NCBI RefSeq assembly: GCF_002777965.1
Contig: NZ_NGVR01000027.1
Span: forward strand, 1-64,000
Length of the DNA stretch: 64,000 nucleotides
Direction of reading: 5' to 3'
DNA from: Proteus columbae
Lineage (GTDB): Bacteria; Pseudomonadota; Gammaproteobacteria; Enterobacterales; Enterobacteriaceae
The notes under the pieces are model-generated. The model searched no databases, was not told where the DNA came from, and saw only the letters and a list, made by a program, of their open reading frames with translations. Shown piece by piece: positions 41,935-49,534 of the stretch. Both the position numbers and the translations under genes were made by a program. Each line of letters starts with the position of its first letter. Positions within the stretch are counted from its first letter, which is position 1.

Positions 41935-42790
41935 CTTGATACCCCTTGGTTCGAACAACACTCATAACTTCAATTATTTTAACATCCTTTATTTTGCTTT
42001 TTTTATTTTTACTGCTATTTTCCATATAAACTTCCGTGTACTCTATAACCGCTTCCATAAGGTCATTTGGCCCAATAGGGTCTATGAGTCCACCCTGATA
42101 TTGTTTTAGCCAGTCATTGTCTATTATTTTAGCAGAAAACGTATTTTTTGTTTCTATCTCTTCTAGTTTCCATGTTGTGTCTCCTTTATTCACAGGCACG
42201 TTAACATAAAATTTTGAGTTTCTTTTATGATGTCTTTTTTTTGTTGACAGAACCTCATCCACGTCACCAGTAAACGTGAAATTTTTGTTCATTTTTTTAT
42301 AGTTAAAAAAATTGTTGCCGTTAATGTTTTCTAAACCAATATATGTACATTCATCATTTTTAAGTTTGGAATTTAATACTGATAAATCAGATAGCGATTT
42401 ACCTAGTTTTTCTATGTCTATAACGGGTTCAAGCCTCATTTCATTAATATCGTTACCCATAATGGTATCAGACATATTATTAGCGATAATCTCAATATCA
42501 TCTCTACTAGATATCTCGCTAGACTCGTACAGATCGCTGCATAATTTAGATGAAGATGCATCAAGTAGCTTATTAAATTTTTCTATTATGCAACTTATAA
42601 TAGCTATAGCAGAACCTGTTTCTAAACCAATTAATTTAAATTGAGCGCTATCTTTTTCATTTATTGACGCTAAAGTTATTATTCCAATACTTTTATAAAA
42701 TTTAACGTAACCAGTTAAAATATTTAAGATATCCTCTGGATCTTTTCTATCTTTACTGTAATCAAATTTTATAGCTATGTTGGTATTCAT
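41909..42790 (-). CDS. Soluble protein in rexA position
   Basis: 293 residues, close to lambda RexA (279). Early part: FDYSKDRKDPEDILNILTGY then IGLETGSAIAIISCIIEKFN, an amphipathic or membrane-touching helix. The end has TTWKLEEIETKNTFSAKIID and WLKQYQGGLIDPIGPNDLM, a small beta domain seen in uncharacterised bacterial proteins. It follows cI by about 100 bases on the same strand and overlaps the membrane protein. No known family recognised. Confidence 0.7.
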   Translation of the reverse strand: MNTNIAIKFDYSKDRKDPEDILNILTGYVKFYKSIGIITLASINEKDSAQFKLIGLETGSAIAIISCIIEKFNKLLDASSSKLCSDLYESSEISSRDDIEIIANNMSDTIMGNDINEMRLEPVIDIEKLGKSLSDLSVLNSKLKNDECTYIGLENINGNNFFNYKKMNKNFTFTGDVDEVLSTKKRHHKRNSKFYVNVPVNKGDTTWKLEEIETKNTFSAKIIDNDWLKQYQGGLIDPIGPNDLMEAVIEYTEVYMENSSKNKKSKIKDVKIIEVMSVVRTKGYQGDIFQKRE

Positions 42791-42896
42791 TGTTATCTCA
42801 TTTTTGATTTGATAATTGGTTAATACAATCGCTTCAATCAGATCCCACTATTATATTATTTTTATCAACCACACCCTAAAACGTGTCGTCAGGTCA

Positions 42897-43553
42897 TTAA
42901 AACAACGCTCTACCTGTTTTTTCACATACATCTATATATTTAATTGGCTTAACAATAGCTGACACATAGTGCATTGACTCGATCTGATCAGGAGGTAATG
43001 TTATTGGCTTGTGTGAGTTATTGATGCTAGTAAATTGATAATCACCATCACGAGTCTTGTTGAATATCTTAATCATGTTGTGACCTTCAACAGTGCGAAC
43101 AAAAACCTCATCACCAGAACGGACAGCGGTGTTGGGCTCAACGACAACGTACTCACCAGATTGAATACGAGGCCACATACTATCGCCTTTAACCTTCAGT
43201 CCGTATGCATCAACGTCGTCGCTGTATATCTTCAGCCATCCATTGTGAGCCTCAATCATATCAACAGCACCATCAACACCTAAGAACGCCTCACCACGTA
43301 CTTGAACCATTCCTGACGGCACTTTTCCTATAAATTTGATTTCATCTGGCTCTGGTACATTTTCAGTAAATAAATCTGCAACAGATACACCCAGTGCTTC
43401 TGCTATCTTTACTAAAGTGTTTTCTGTATAGCCTTGTATATTTCTTTCAAGGCGAGAAATATTGCCCACATCACTATTAATAGCGGTGGCCAACTGAAGG
43501 ATTGTTAATCCTTTTTTCTTTCTCAACTCTCTAATTCTTGTTCCTATTTTCAT
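42897..43553 (-). CDS. CI-type phage repressor (HTH + S24)
   Basis: 218 residues. HTH at 4-60 (LTILQLATAINSDVGNISRL). S24/LexA-like C-terminus with Ser125 in VKGDSMWPRI and Lys162 in NMIKIF. Between them there is no Ala-Gly or Cys-Gly pair, the usual self-cleavage site; the region reads VQVRGEAFLGVDGAVDMIE. It maintains lysogeny by binding OL and OR. Confidence 0.92.
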   Translation of the reverse strand: MKIGTRIRELRKKKGLTILQLATAINSDVGNISRLERNIQGYTENTLVKIAEALGVSVADLFTENVPEPDEIKFIGKVPSGMVQVRGEAFLGVDGAVDMIEAHNGWLKIYSDDVDAYGLKVKGDSMWPRIQSGEYVVVEPNTAVRSGDEVFVRTVEGHNMIKIFNKTRDGDYQFTSINNSHKPITLPPDQIESMHYVSAIVKPIKYIDVCEKTGRALF

Positions 43554-43573
43554 ACCTCAATTCAACTTTATTT

Positions 43574-43635
43574 ATGCGTACAACACAAAGCGTATTGCGC
43601 ATATTTATCTGTGTGATAATATGCGTGTAACGCAT
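43574..43635. promoter_or_regulatory. Right operator OR with PR (and PRM)
   Basis: Three sites of the form ATGCGY-N3-RCGCAT: 43574-43588 (13 of 15 positions), 43588-43602 (AAGCGTATTGCGCAT, 14 of 15) and 43621-43635 (ATGCGTGTAACGCAT, perfect). PR: -35 TTGCGC (43595-43600), 16-base spacer, -10 TAATAT (43617-43622). The cI gene reads away to the left from the same region. Confidence 0.82.
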
Positions 43636-43648
43636 TTAAGGGGGCTGT

Positions 43649-43876
43649 ATGCAAACACCATTAAGGAAAGTTCGGGTAGAACTAAATCTAACAATTTCAG
43701 AAGTGGCTAATGCCATTAATTGTGATGTAGGAAATCTTTCACGATTAGAAAGAGGTATTCAAACAGCTTCTTTGGAACTGGCTGAAAAATTAACAGCTTT
43801 TTATCGTGGGAAAATAACTGAGTTAGAGATCTTATACCCACATCGTTATCAACAACAAAATAACAAAACCGTTTAA
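43649..43876 (+). CDS. Cro-like regulator
   Basis: 75 residues with one HTH (LTISEVANAINCDVGNLSRL) very like that of the adjacent repressor, so both should read the same operators. AAGGGGGC precedes the ATG. First gene of the PR transcript. Confidence 0.88.
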   Translation: MQTPLRKVRVELNLTISEVANAINCDVGNLSRLERGIQTASLELAEKLTAFYRGKITELEILYPHRYQQQNNKTV

Positions 43877-43914
43877 AGCAGTTAACTACAAGAATTTATC
43901 AATGGTGGTAGGAA

Positions 43915-44373
43915 ATGAGTAACCAATCAATAAAACAGGTAGTGAAAGAAATGTGTGATGCAACAGCTGGTGGACGCGAGGCAATGGCTGGAGCACTAGG
44001 TCTGTCTTTAACGTCATTCAACAACAAGCTTTATGAGAAAAACGGTTGTCGCTCATTTGATTTAAACGAGTTGTTAGCGATGCAAGATATTTCTAAGACC
44101 GTTTTATTTGCTGAATTTGTCGCTCGTGAATCAAATCGTTTACTCGTTGACAGAATTAGTCCTGCGGAACTGGACGAAACTGAGCTGTTTGTACTGCGTA
44201 GCGGTGTTGACGAAATGCAGGGGCGTTTAGCGTTATTGATGAAAGATAGCTTGGCTGATGGCGTTATTGATAACGAAGAAGAACAGAAAATAAAAATGAT
44301 GTTGGATGGATTAATTTCACAGATCCGCACATTTATGAATGCGTTTGTTTCGTTGCATCAAAAGAGAAATTAA
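43915..44373 (+). CDS. CII-like regulator, YmfL family
   Basis: 152 residues: VKEMCDATAGGREAMAGALG and SLTSFNNKLYEKNGCRSFDL form a HTH; the rest is helical. Resembles YmfL of e14, itself in the icd site, and the P2-type CII group. Probably activates lysogeny promoters. Confidence 0.8.
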   Translation: MSNQSIKQVVKEMCDATAGGREAMAGALGLSLTSFNNKLYEKNGCRSFDLNELLAMQDISKTVLFAEFVARESNRLLVDRISPAELDETELFVLRSGVDEMQGRLALLMKDSLADGVIDNEEEQKIKMMLDGLISQIRTFMNAFVSLHQKRN

Positions 44374-44396
44374 AGATGGCTATATCCAGAAAGGGT

Positions 44397-44425
44397 GAAG
44401 CCAAAGGTGTACGGCCTCTGGCTTC
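44397..44425 (+). other. Hairpin between regulator and next gene
   Basis: GAAGCCA paired with TGGCTTC plus an inner AGG/CCT, followed by GGTTTG. It may be a weak tR1-like terminator or nut-type structure; no boxA seen. Confidence 0.35.
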
Positions 44426-44461
44426 GGTTTGCAAATTTCAATTGTGTGAAGAGAAATTAGC

Positions 44462-44671
44462 ATGAGTAGATTAGCGCATTTAATACCTAAAAAGCAATTC
44501 CGTTGTTTACCTGTCTCGGGTAGTCAGTCATTTCGCTATGTGGAAATCATAGCGTCTGACGAACAACCAGACAACTACAAGAAACCTGCATATTTGGTAG
44601 ATAGACAGTCTCTTAAAAAAGCATGGGCTGATTTTTATTTTTCAAGTGGAGAGCGGGGCAATGAGCAATGA
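44462..44671 (+). CDS. Hypothetical early protein
   Basis: 69 residues: HLIPKKQFRCLPVSGSQSFR and KPAYLVDRQSLKKAWADFYF. Leader TGTGTGAAGAGAAATTAGC has the shared motif of this phage. Overlaps the next gene by 11 bases. Confidence 0.6.
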   Translation: MSRLAHLIPKKQFRCLPVSGSQSFRYVEIIASDEQPDNYKKPAYLVDRQSLKKAWADFYFSSGERGNEQ

Positions 44672-44840
44672 GAACCCAAACCAACTTGATCGCTACTACA
44701 AAAATCATAGGGGTATCGTTGTCCATGTTGTTCGTTATGACAGAGAAAAACAGCGTGTCATTTTTATGCTGGATGGTTGTGACGATCCGCAATGTGAACC
44801 CTTGCAACGATTTAAAGAGAAGTACACACGTATTAAGTAA
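44661..44840 (+). CDS. DUF4222 protein
   Basis: 59 residues from ATG 44661 (GAGCGGGGCA upstream). RYYKNHRGIVVHVVRYDREK and QRFKEKYTRI match DUF4222 of e14 and other lambdoid prophages. Function unknown. Confidence 0.75.
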   Translation: MSNENPNQLDRYYKNHRGIVVHVVRYDREKQRVIFMLDGCDDPQCEPLQRFKEKYTRIK

Positions 44841-44852
44841 TGAGGTGGCAAG

Positions 44853-45944
44853 ATGAGTTTATTATTACTAAAAAGTCGCCCTTTAGTCGTTATTCCTGAA
44901 TTAGCGGTACGTCTTGGTTTAAATGAGGCGATGCTGCTACAGCAAATTCAATATTGGCTAACTGAAACTACTTCAGGTGTTGAATATGACGGCTCGCGCT
45001 GGATTTATAACACCGTCGAAGAGTGGAAGAATCAATTTCCTTTTTTCTCTGAATCAACGATTAAACGTGCTTTTACTAATTTGAAAAAGCAGGGCGTTTT
45101 ACGCATCGAGCAAATCAATAAATCAAACCATGACCGTACTAATTATTATGCGATTAACTACGATCACCACTTGCTGACCGATGAGGTCAATATGACCCAA
45201 TCGAACGGTGATAACTCATCTAATCGAACAGTTCAAAATGACCTTATCGATAAGCGCAAATTGAAACCTTCAAACGGTTCAAAATGCGCTGTTCTGAACG
45301 GGTCAAAATGGCCTGTTCTTACAGAGAATACAACAGAGATTACTTCAGAGAGTACAACAGAAACAGATCATTCGTCGCAGAATTCTGGCGAATCCAGCGA
45401 CCAGCCGAAAAATGATTTTTTAACTCGTTATCCCGAAGCAGTGATTTACAGCGCCAATGGTCAGAAATGGGGTGATGAAGGTGATTTGAAAACGGCAAAA
45501 TGGATGTTTGGTCGTGTTAAAAAACTGAATCCATCTGCGCTAGAGCCTACTTGGTATGACTGGGCGAACGATATTCGTTTGATGCGTCAAATCGATGGGC
45601 GTACTCATGAGCAAATTTGTGCTTTGTTCGATTGGGCTAACAAAGATTCATTCTGGCACCAAAACATTTTAAGCCCTCGTAAATTACGTAAACACTTTGA
45701 TGAGCTGATCGTTCGTAGCCAAAAGCCAAAGGATGAGCCAAAGGTTCAAGTTGATACCGTTGAGCGTGACAGTGCTTTCTCTCGCTTGATTGGCTCTCGT
45801 TCTAAACCTCAAAACCGTATTGAAGAGATCGCACTTGAATTAGCGGGTAAGACAGGTATTCGTCGTATGAGTGAGTTTTCTGGTCGTCAAGCATGGAACA
45901 GCATTTGGAAACAAGCGACTGAAATGTCACAGGAGGCTCAGTAA
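44853..45944 (+). CDS. Replication protein (O-like HTH + DnaT-like C-terminus)
   Basis: 363 residues. The N-terminal winged-helix part (LAVRLGLNEAMLLQQIQYWL, TIKRAFTNLKKQGVLRI) binds the origin; a Ser/Thr-rich linker (about 120-195) follows; the C-terminal part DFLTRYPEAVIYSANGQKWG to the end is shared with prophage 1. Repeats near 45270-45310 within the gene may be origin iterons, as in lambda O, but are too few to be sure. Confidence 0.85.
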   Translation: MSLLLLKSRPLVVIPELAVRLGLNEAMLLQQIQYWLTETTSGVEYDGSRWIYNTVEEWKNQFPFFSESTIKRAFTNLKKQGVLRIEQINKSNHDRTNYYAINYDHHLLTDEVNMTQSNGDNSSNRTVQNDLIDKRKLKPSNGSKCAVLNGSKWPVLTENTTEITSESTTETDHSSQNSGESSDQPKNDFLTRYPEAVIYSANGQKWGDEGDLKTAKWMFGRVKKLNPSALEPTWYDWANDIRLMRQIDGRTHEQICALFDWANKDSFWHQNILSPRKLRKHFDELIVRSQKPKDEPKVQVDTVERDSAFSRLIGSRSKPQNRIEEIALELAGKTGIRRMSEFSGRQAWNSIWKQATEMSQEAQ

Positions 45945-46024
45945 TGCTAACTAAATACATTTTGTTTGTTGGGTTCTGGTTTGTAGTGACATTACTGATT
46001 GGCTTATGGGGGACTTATGCCTGA
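45944..46024 (+). CDS. 26-residue membrane micropeptide
   Basis: MLTKYILFVGFWFVVTLLIG then LWGTYA. Its ATG overlaps the replication stop (TAATG), AGGAGG lies 7 bases before it, and its end overlaps rusA by 8 bases. The perfect ribosome site and double overlap make translation likely. Function unknown; it may couple rusA translation. Confidence 0.6.
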   Translation: MLTKYILFVGFWFVVTLLIGLWGTYA

Positions 46025-46403
46025 ACTCATGCTCACATTGCCATTTCCACCTAGTGTGAACACCTATTGGCGAAACACCAAAAGAGGGACCTTAGTCAGT
46101 GCAAAAGGGCGAGTCTTTAGAGCAAATGCGATTGCAGCAGTCTATGAACAATTAAAGCGTAGACCTAAGGCTATTGAGAGTGATGTGTTTGTTTCAGTGA
46201 AATTATACCCACCAACTAAACAAGCCAGAGATATTGATAATTTCTTAAAAGCACCTTTTGATGCGCTTACTCATGCGGGTGTATGGGGCGATGATAAACA
46301 GATTAAAAAAATGGATGTTGAATGGATGGACGTTATTAAAGGCGGGAAGCTTGAAATAACCATTCGTCAGCATAGTAAAAGCGTGATGTACGGTCACGAG
46401 TAA
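46017..46403 (+). CDS. rusA: RusA-family Holliday junction resolvase
   Basis: 128 residues from ATG 46017. LPFPPSVNTYWRNTKRGTLV, the catalytic Asp segment ARDIDNFLKAPFDAL and WGDDKQIKKM are the RusA hallmarks. Cuts recombination junctions, clearing branched DNA before packaging. Confidence 0.93.
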   Translation: MPELMLTLPFPPSVNTYWRNTKRGTLVSAKGRVFRANAIAAVYEQLKRRPKAIESDVFVSVKLYPPTKQARDIDNFLKAPFDALTHAGVWGDDKQIKKMDVEWMDVIKGGKLEITIRQHSKSVMYGHE

Positions 46404-46421
46404 AACGTGGAGAGAAATAAC

Positions 46422-46622
46422 ATGAATGGATTAATTGTTATTGATGAAATTTCGACCGCTCCTGAGATCACAGGAGCGCCTATTGCTACTGCTAGAGGCT
46501 GTCCGTTTGGGAAGAACATGACCCGTCCTAATAATCCTCGTGAAATCCAACCCCATTTCTTTGAGAGTAAAACGGATGAGTTGATCCGTATGGTGATGTT
46601 GAATAAACAGGTGAGCGCATGA
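46422..46622 (+). pseudogene. KilA-N protein remnant with in-frame deletions
   Basis: 66 residues from ATG 46422. It keeps the first eight residues (MNGLIVID), the short EISTAPEITGA stretch and the last 45 (FGKNMTRPNNPREIQPHFFE onward) of the 268-residue protein at 896-1702, with everything between lost in two in-frame steps. The KilA-N domain is gone. The frame and the ATGA overlap with DUF968 remain, so a short peptide is still made, perhaps only for coupling. Confidence 0.8.
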
Positions 46623-47644
46623 AGTTACTGTTAACGCCGTATATTCAAAAAGAATTGGGGGTTGTGTTATTTAAACCCGGTGCTGAGTTGCTTGAGCAAT
46701 TTAGAAACCATCATCGTGTGATTATCAGTGATGTGCCAAAAAGCTTAGATGTGTTGCCCTCAGGTGCATTAACGGGTGATGAACAGCCGATTTTAAACAA
46801 TAAGCACATCGTTCAATTTCTTAATAGCAAAAAAGTGATCCACACCATCGATAAAGTATCACCGATGGATACGTGGGTTATCCGTCATATTCAATGCTGC
46901 CAGATTGATAACGATGAAGATAATTACCATCACCATGAGTTAGTGACGACTTTTCACGAGGCTGGCGTGATCCGCACCTGTTGGCATCATGATAACCATA
47001 TTAGAAATTCATCTGCTGGGTGGGTTGCTGAATTAGCTCATAAAAACCGTATCAATTGGATGTTGGATACTATTCGTAGTCGCTTGAGATTGGATAATGG
47101 ACACCAGCTAGCTACTCCTGATTTTTTCTCATTTGCAGTTATGCATAACGTGGTTGATGAATTACCCGAAGCGATATTACGCCAGATTTTAAATTGGTCA
47201 GATAAACAAGAAGAACGCAGAGTTCACGGTGGTTTTCCTGAGGCAGATATTATTCCAAGCAACGTAACCGCATTATCTGTAATGAATGAGCGTCTAGAGG
47301 CGATAAAGCCGATTATTAAAGTTGCTGTTGATCCTGAGCCACCAGCGTCATTTCTTCTTAAACCTAAAATGCAACGTTGGGAAAATACCCAATGGTTGCA
47401 ATGGGTGAAAACTCAACCGTGTTGCGTGTGTGGGCAACAGGCTGATGATCCGCACCATATTATCGGGCATGGCATGGGCGGTATGGGTACTAAGGCTCAC
47501 GACTTATTCACTATTCCATTGTGTCGCATTCATCATGACGAGTTACATCGTGACCCCAAACAATGGGAAGTCTCTCACGGCAATCAACTCGAATTGTTAT
47601 TTCATTTTTTAAACCGTTCATTAGGTATCGGTGCATTTATTTAA
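46619..47644 (+). CDS. DUF968 family recombination protein
   Basis: 341 residues, a close homologue of 1699-2724 with identical C-terminal CCVCGQQADDPHHIIGHGMG block and LCRIHHDELHRDP. The first half has diverged more, as if only the zinc/HNH-like end is tightly constrained. Confidence 0.85.
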   Translation: MKLLLTPYIQKELGVVLFKPGAELLEQFRNHHRVIISDVPKSLDVLPSGALTGDEQPILNNKHIVQFLNSKKVIHTIDKVSPMDTWVIRHIQCCQIDNDEDNYHHHELVTTFHEAGVIRTCWHHDNHIRNSSAGWVAELAHKNRINWMLDTIRSRLRLDNGHQLATPDFFSFAVMHNVVDELPEAILRQILNWSDKQEERRVHGGFPEADIIPSNVTALSVMNERLEAIKPIIKVAVDPEPPASFLLKPKMQRWENTQWLQWVKTQPCCVCGQQADDPHHIIGHGMGGMGTKAHDLFTIPLCRIHHDELHRDPKQWEVSHGNQLELLFHFLNRSLGIGAFI

Positions 47645-47670
47645 CGTGTGTACGGCACGAGGGGTATTAG

Positions 47671-48222
47671 ATGATTTATCCATTGACAGTAGGTAAAGGT
47701 GAAGAACATTTAAAATTACGTACACTGGAAAGTGTGTGGATCCGTGGGCGTTTGAAAATGTGGGGAAGATGGGCTGCTTTTAGTAAGGCTCCTAGCGCTA
47801 CAAGTATGTTTAATCAATTATTGGAAGAACCAACAATTACAAAAAAAGCCTTAAGGGATGCAATAAATAGAATGCATACATCGGGATTATCTAAAGAAAC
47901 TTTATTGATGTTTCTAGAAGAGTTTAAGGATAAAAAAACACTTAGCAGTATGTGGTTTTGCTCTGATACTGAAGGTGGTGAAATGGATAAGGTTATTTGT
48001 GAAGTAATGAATGCAGATGCTGGGTTGCTGAATATTCTTAAGCAGCACTATGTTTATAAAAAATCAAAACATGAGATAGCATTAGAGCTTTGTGAGAAAG
48101 ATGGTCGTTATTGCTTGCGTACATATCAGGACAGAGTTAAAGCATGGCTAAATGTGGCTGAATTTATGCTCTATCGCCCAATGTGCGATAGATTTGATAG
48201 AGAGTATCATTATTCTGAATAA
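47671..48222 (+). CDS. DUF1133 protein, likely late-gene antiterminator
   Basis: 183 residues beginning MIYPLTVGKGEEHLKLRTLE, then GRLKMWGRWAAF and a C-terminal HTH-like stretch (YKKSKHEIALELCEK). DUF1133 proteins hold the Q position in lambdoid prophages. The bases before it (TAACGTGTGTACGGCACGAG) nearly match those before Q in prophage 1, although the proteins are unrelated: a cassette swap at a conserved junction. Confidence 0.78.
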   Translation: MIYPLTVGKGEEHLKLRTLESVWIRGRLKMWGRWAAFSKAPSATSMFNQLLEEPTITKKALRDAINRMHTSGLSKETLLMFLEEFKDKKTLSSMWFCSDTEGGEMDKVICEVMNADAGLLNILKQHYVYKKSKHEIALELCEKDGRYCLRTYQDRVKAWLNVAEFMLYRPMCDRFDREYHYSE

Positions 48223-48225
48223 AGC

Positions 48226-48253
48226 TTGACTATTTTGCCGATAAAGTTATAGT
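48226..48253 (+). promoter_or_regulatory. Probable late promoter pR'
   Basis: TTGACT (48226-48231), 16-base spacer, TATAGT (48248-48253), just after the DUF1133 stop and 53 bases before a strong terminator. This is the pR'-tR' layout. Confidence 0.75.
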
Positions 48254-48305
48254 TTTCATATATGCTGTGCGAAGTTATAAACGCAACACAGTAAATGAAT
48301 TTAAA

Positions 48306-48329
48306 GCCTCGCTGTCGCGGGGCTTTTTT
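48306..48329 (+). terminator. tR'-like terminator
   Basis: GCCTCGC TGTC GCGGGGC then six T. Blocks late transcription until antitermination occurs. Confidence 0.85.
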
Positions 48330-48476
48330 ATGCAAAATGTACATATTTTAACCATAGTGCAATTATAATTGTGATTTAAGGAAGACTATTGATGGTTATA
48401 TTATTATTTTAGTTTACAGATTGTTATATTTTGGTAGGGTTTCAATAGGTTCTTTTACTATAAGAAAATTAATATA

Positions 48477-49307
48477 ATGGAAACTGTAAAATCAATTGGA
48501 CCACGAGATTATAGACCTAAAGATATACGGCGATTAGATACACTGTCTGGTAATAAGTGTGCAGCCCCGCATTGTAATAAGAATTTAGTTTCTATAGATG
48601 GTAGTTCTATTGTAAGTAAAATATGCCACATTGAAGCAGCTAGTCCAAAAGGGCCTCGCTATAACTCATCTATGACTAATGACCAACGCAGAGGTTACGA
48701 TAATCTGATTTTGTTATGTGATGAATGTCATATAATGATAGATAATATGGATAACATTAAAAAATATCCAGTTAGCTTACTTCATGAATGGAAAAAAAAT
48801 CATGAAGAAATTGGTATGCAAAAAAAAGCTACAAAAAAATCAATGCTAATGAGTGCAATTAATGCTATTGCTAATGTAGATTTTGATGATTCTGATTCGA
48901 CATACCAACTTGGAACAACAACTATTTTTAATATAGAAGAAAAAATAAGCCACAATAATATAGTGAGAAAAAAACATTTAATTGATGCATACAAAGTTCA
49001 TTATACAAAACTTGCTGTATTATATAATGAGTTAGAAAATACAGGATCCTTTAAAATAGCGAAGTTACTTAGAAATATAAATCTTATTTATATAAATGTC
49101 GTTTCCACATATATTAATTCTTCTGTCAATTATATTGATGTAATTAGATTGCATGCTGATGATATAATAAATGATATTGAAGATGAGTTAATGTCAGCTT
49201 GTCAAAAAAATAGTGATGTTGATGATGGTGACTTAATGTATGGAATTTCAGTTATTATGGTTGATGCATTCATGAGATGTAAAATCTTGGAGGAACCACC
49301 TAAATGA
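48477..49307 (+). CDS. HNH effector of ABC-three-component system
   Basis: 276 residues. Zinc knuckle NKCAAPHCNKNL (Cys28, Cys33), KICHIEAASPKGPRY (His51), NLILLCDECHIMID (Asn76, Cys81, Cys84, His85) make the HNH core. The C-terminal 180 residues are helical and presumably bind the ATPase module. Its end overlaps the 76-residue gene (ATGA). Very AT-rich. ABC-3C systems pair such effectors with a middle component and a DUF2326 ATPase; conflict/defence roles were predicted from genomics. Confidence 0.82.
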   Translation: METVKSIGPRDYRPKDIRRLDTLSGNKCAAPHCNKNLVSIDGSSIVSKICHIEAASPKGPRYNSSMTNDQRRGYDNLILLCDECHIMIDNMDNIKKYPVSLLHEWKKNHEEIGMQKKATKKSMLMSAINAIANVDFDDSDSTYQLGTTTIFNIEEKISHNNIVRKKHLIDAYKVHYTKLAVLYNELENTGSFKIAKLLRNINLIYINVVSTYINSSVNYIDVIRLHADDIINDIEDELMSACQKNSDVDDGDLMYGISVIMVDAFMRCKILEEPPK

Positions 49308-49534
49308 TAATTGGAAATGACATTAATCCTAAAAGGAAAATTTATTATTATGGTGCTCTGATTATAGAAATATTAAAAGAATTCTCTCAGAATACTGTTT
49401 CTTTTGATGATGTCTACCACTTAACGCATTCTAGGCATGGTATATCAATTGAGTTATTTATGTTATCACTAGACTGGCTTTTTATTATAAGTGTAGTGGA
49501 TGGTAAAGACGGAATGGTGATTAAATGTTTTTAA
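49304..49534 (+). CDS. ABC-3C middle component (MC6-like)
   Basis: 76 residues: KRKIYYYGALIIEILKEF, HSRHGISIELFMLSLDWLFI and a final GMVIKCF. Small winged-helix-like middle component typical of ABC-three-component operons. Overlaps both neighbours, which implies fixed stoichiometry. Confidence 0.78.
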   Translation: MIIGNDINPKRKIYYYGALIIEILKEFSQNTVSFDDVYHLTHSRHGISIELFMLSLDWLFIISVVDGKDGMVIKCF

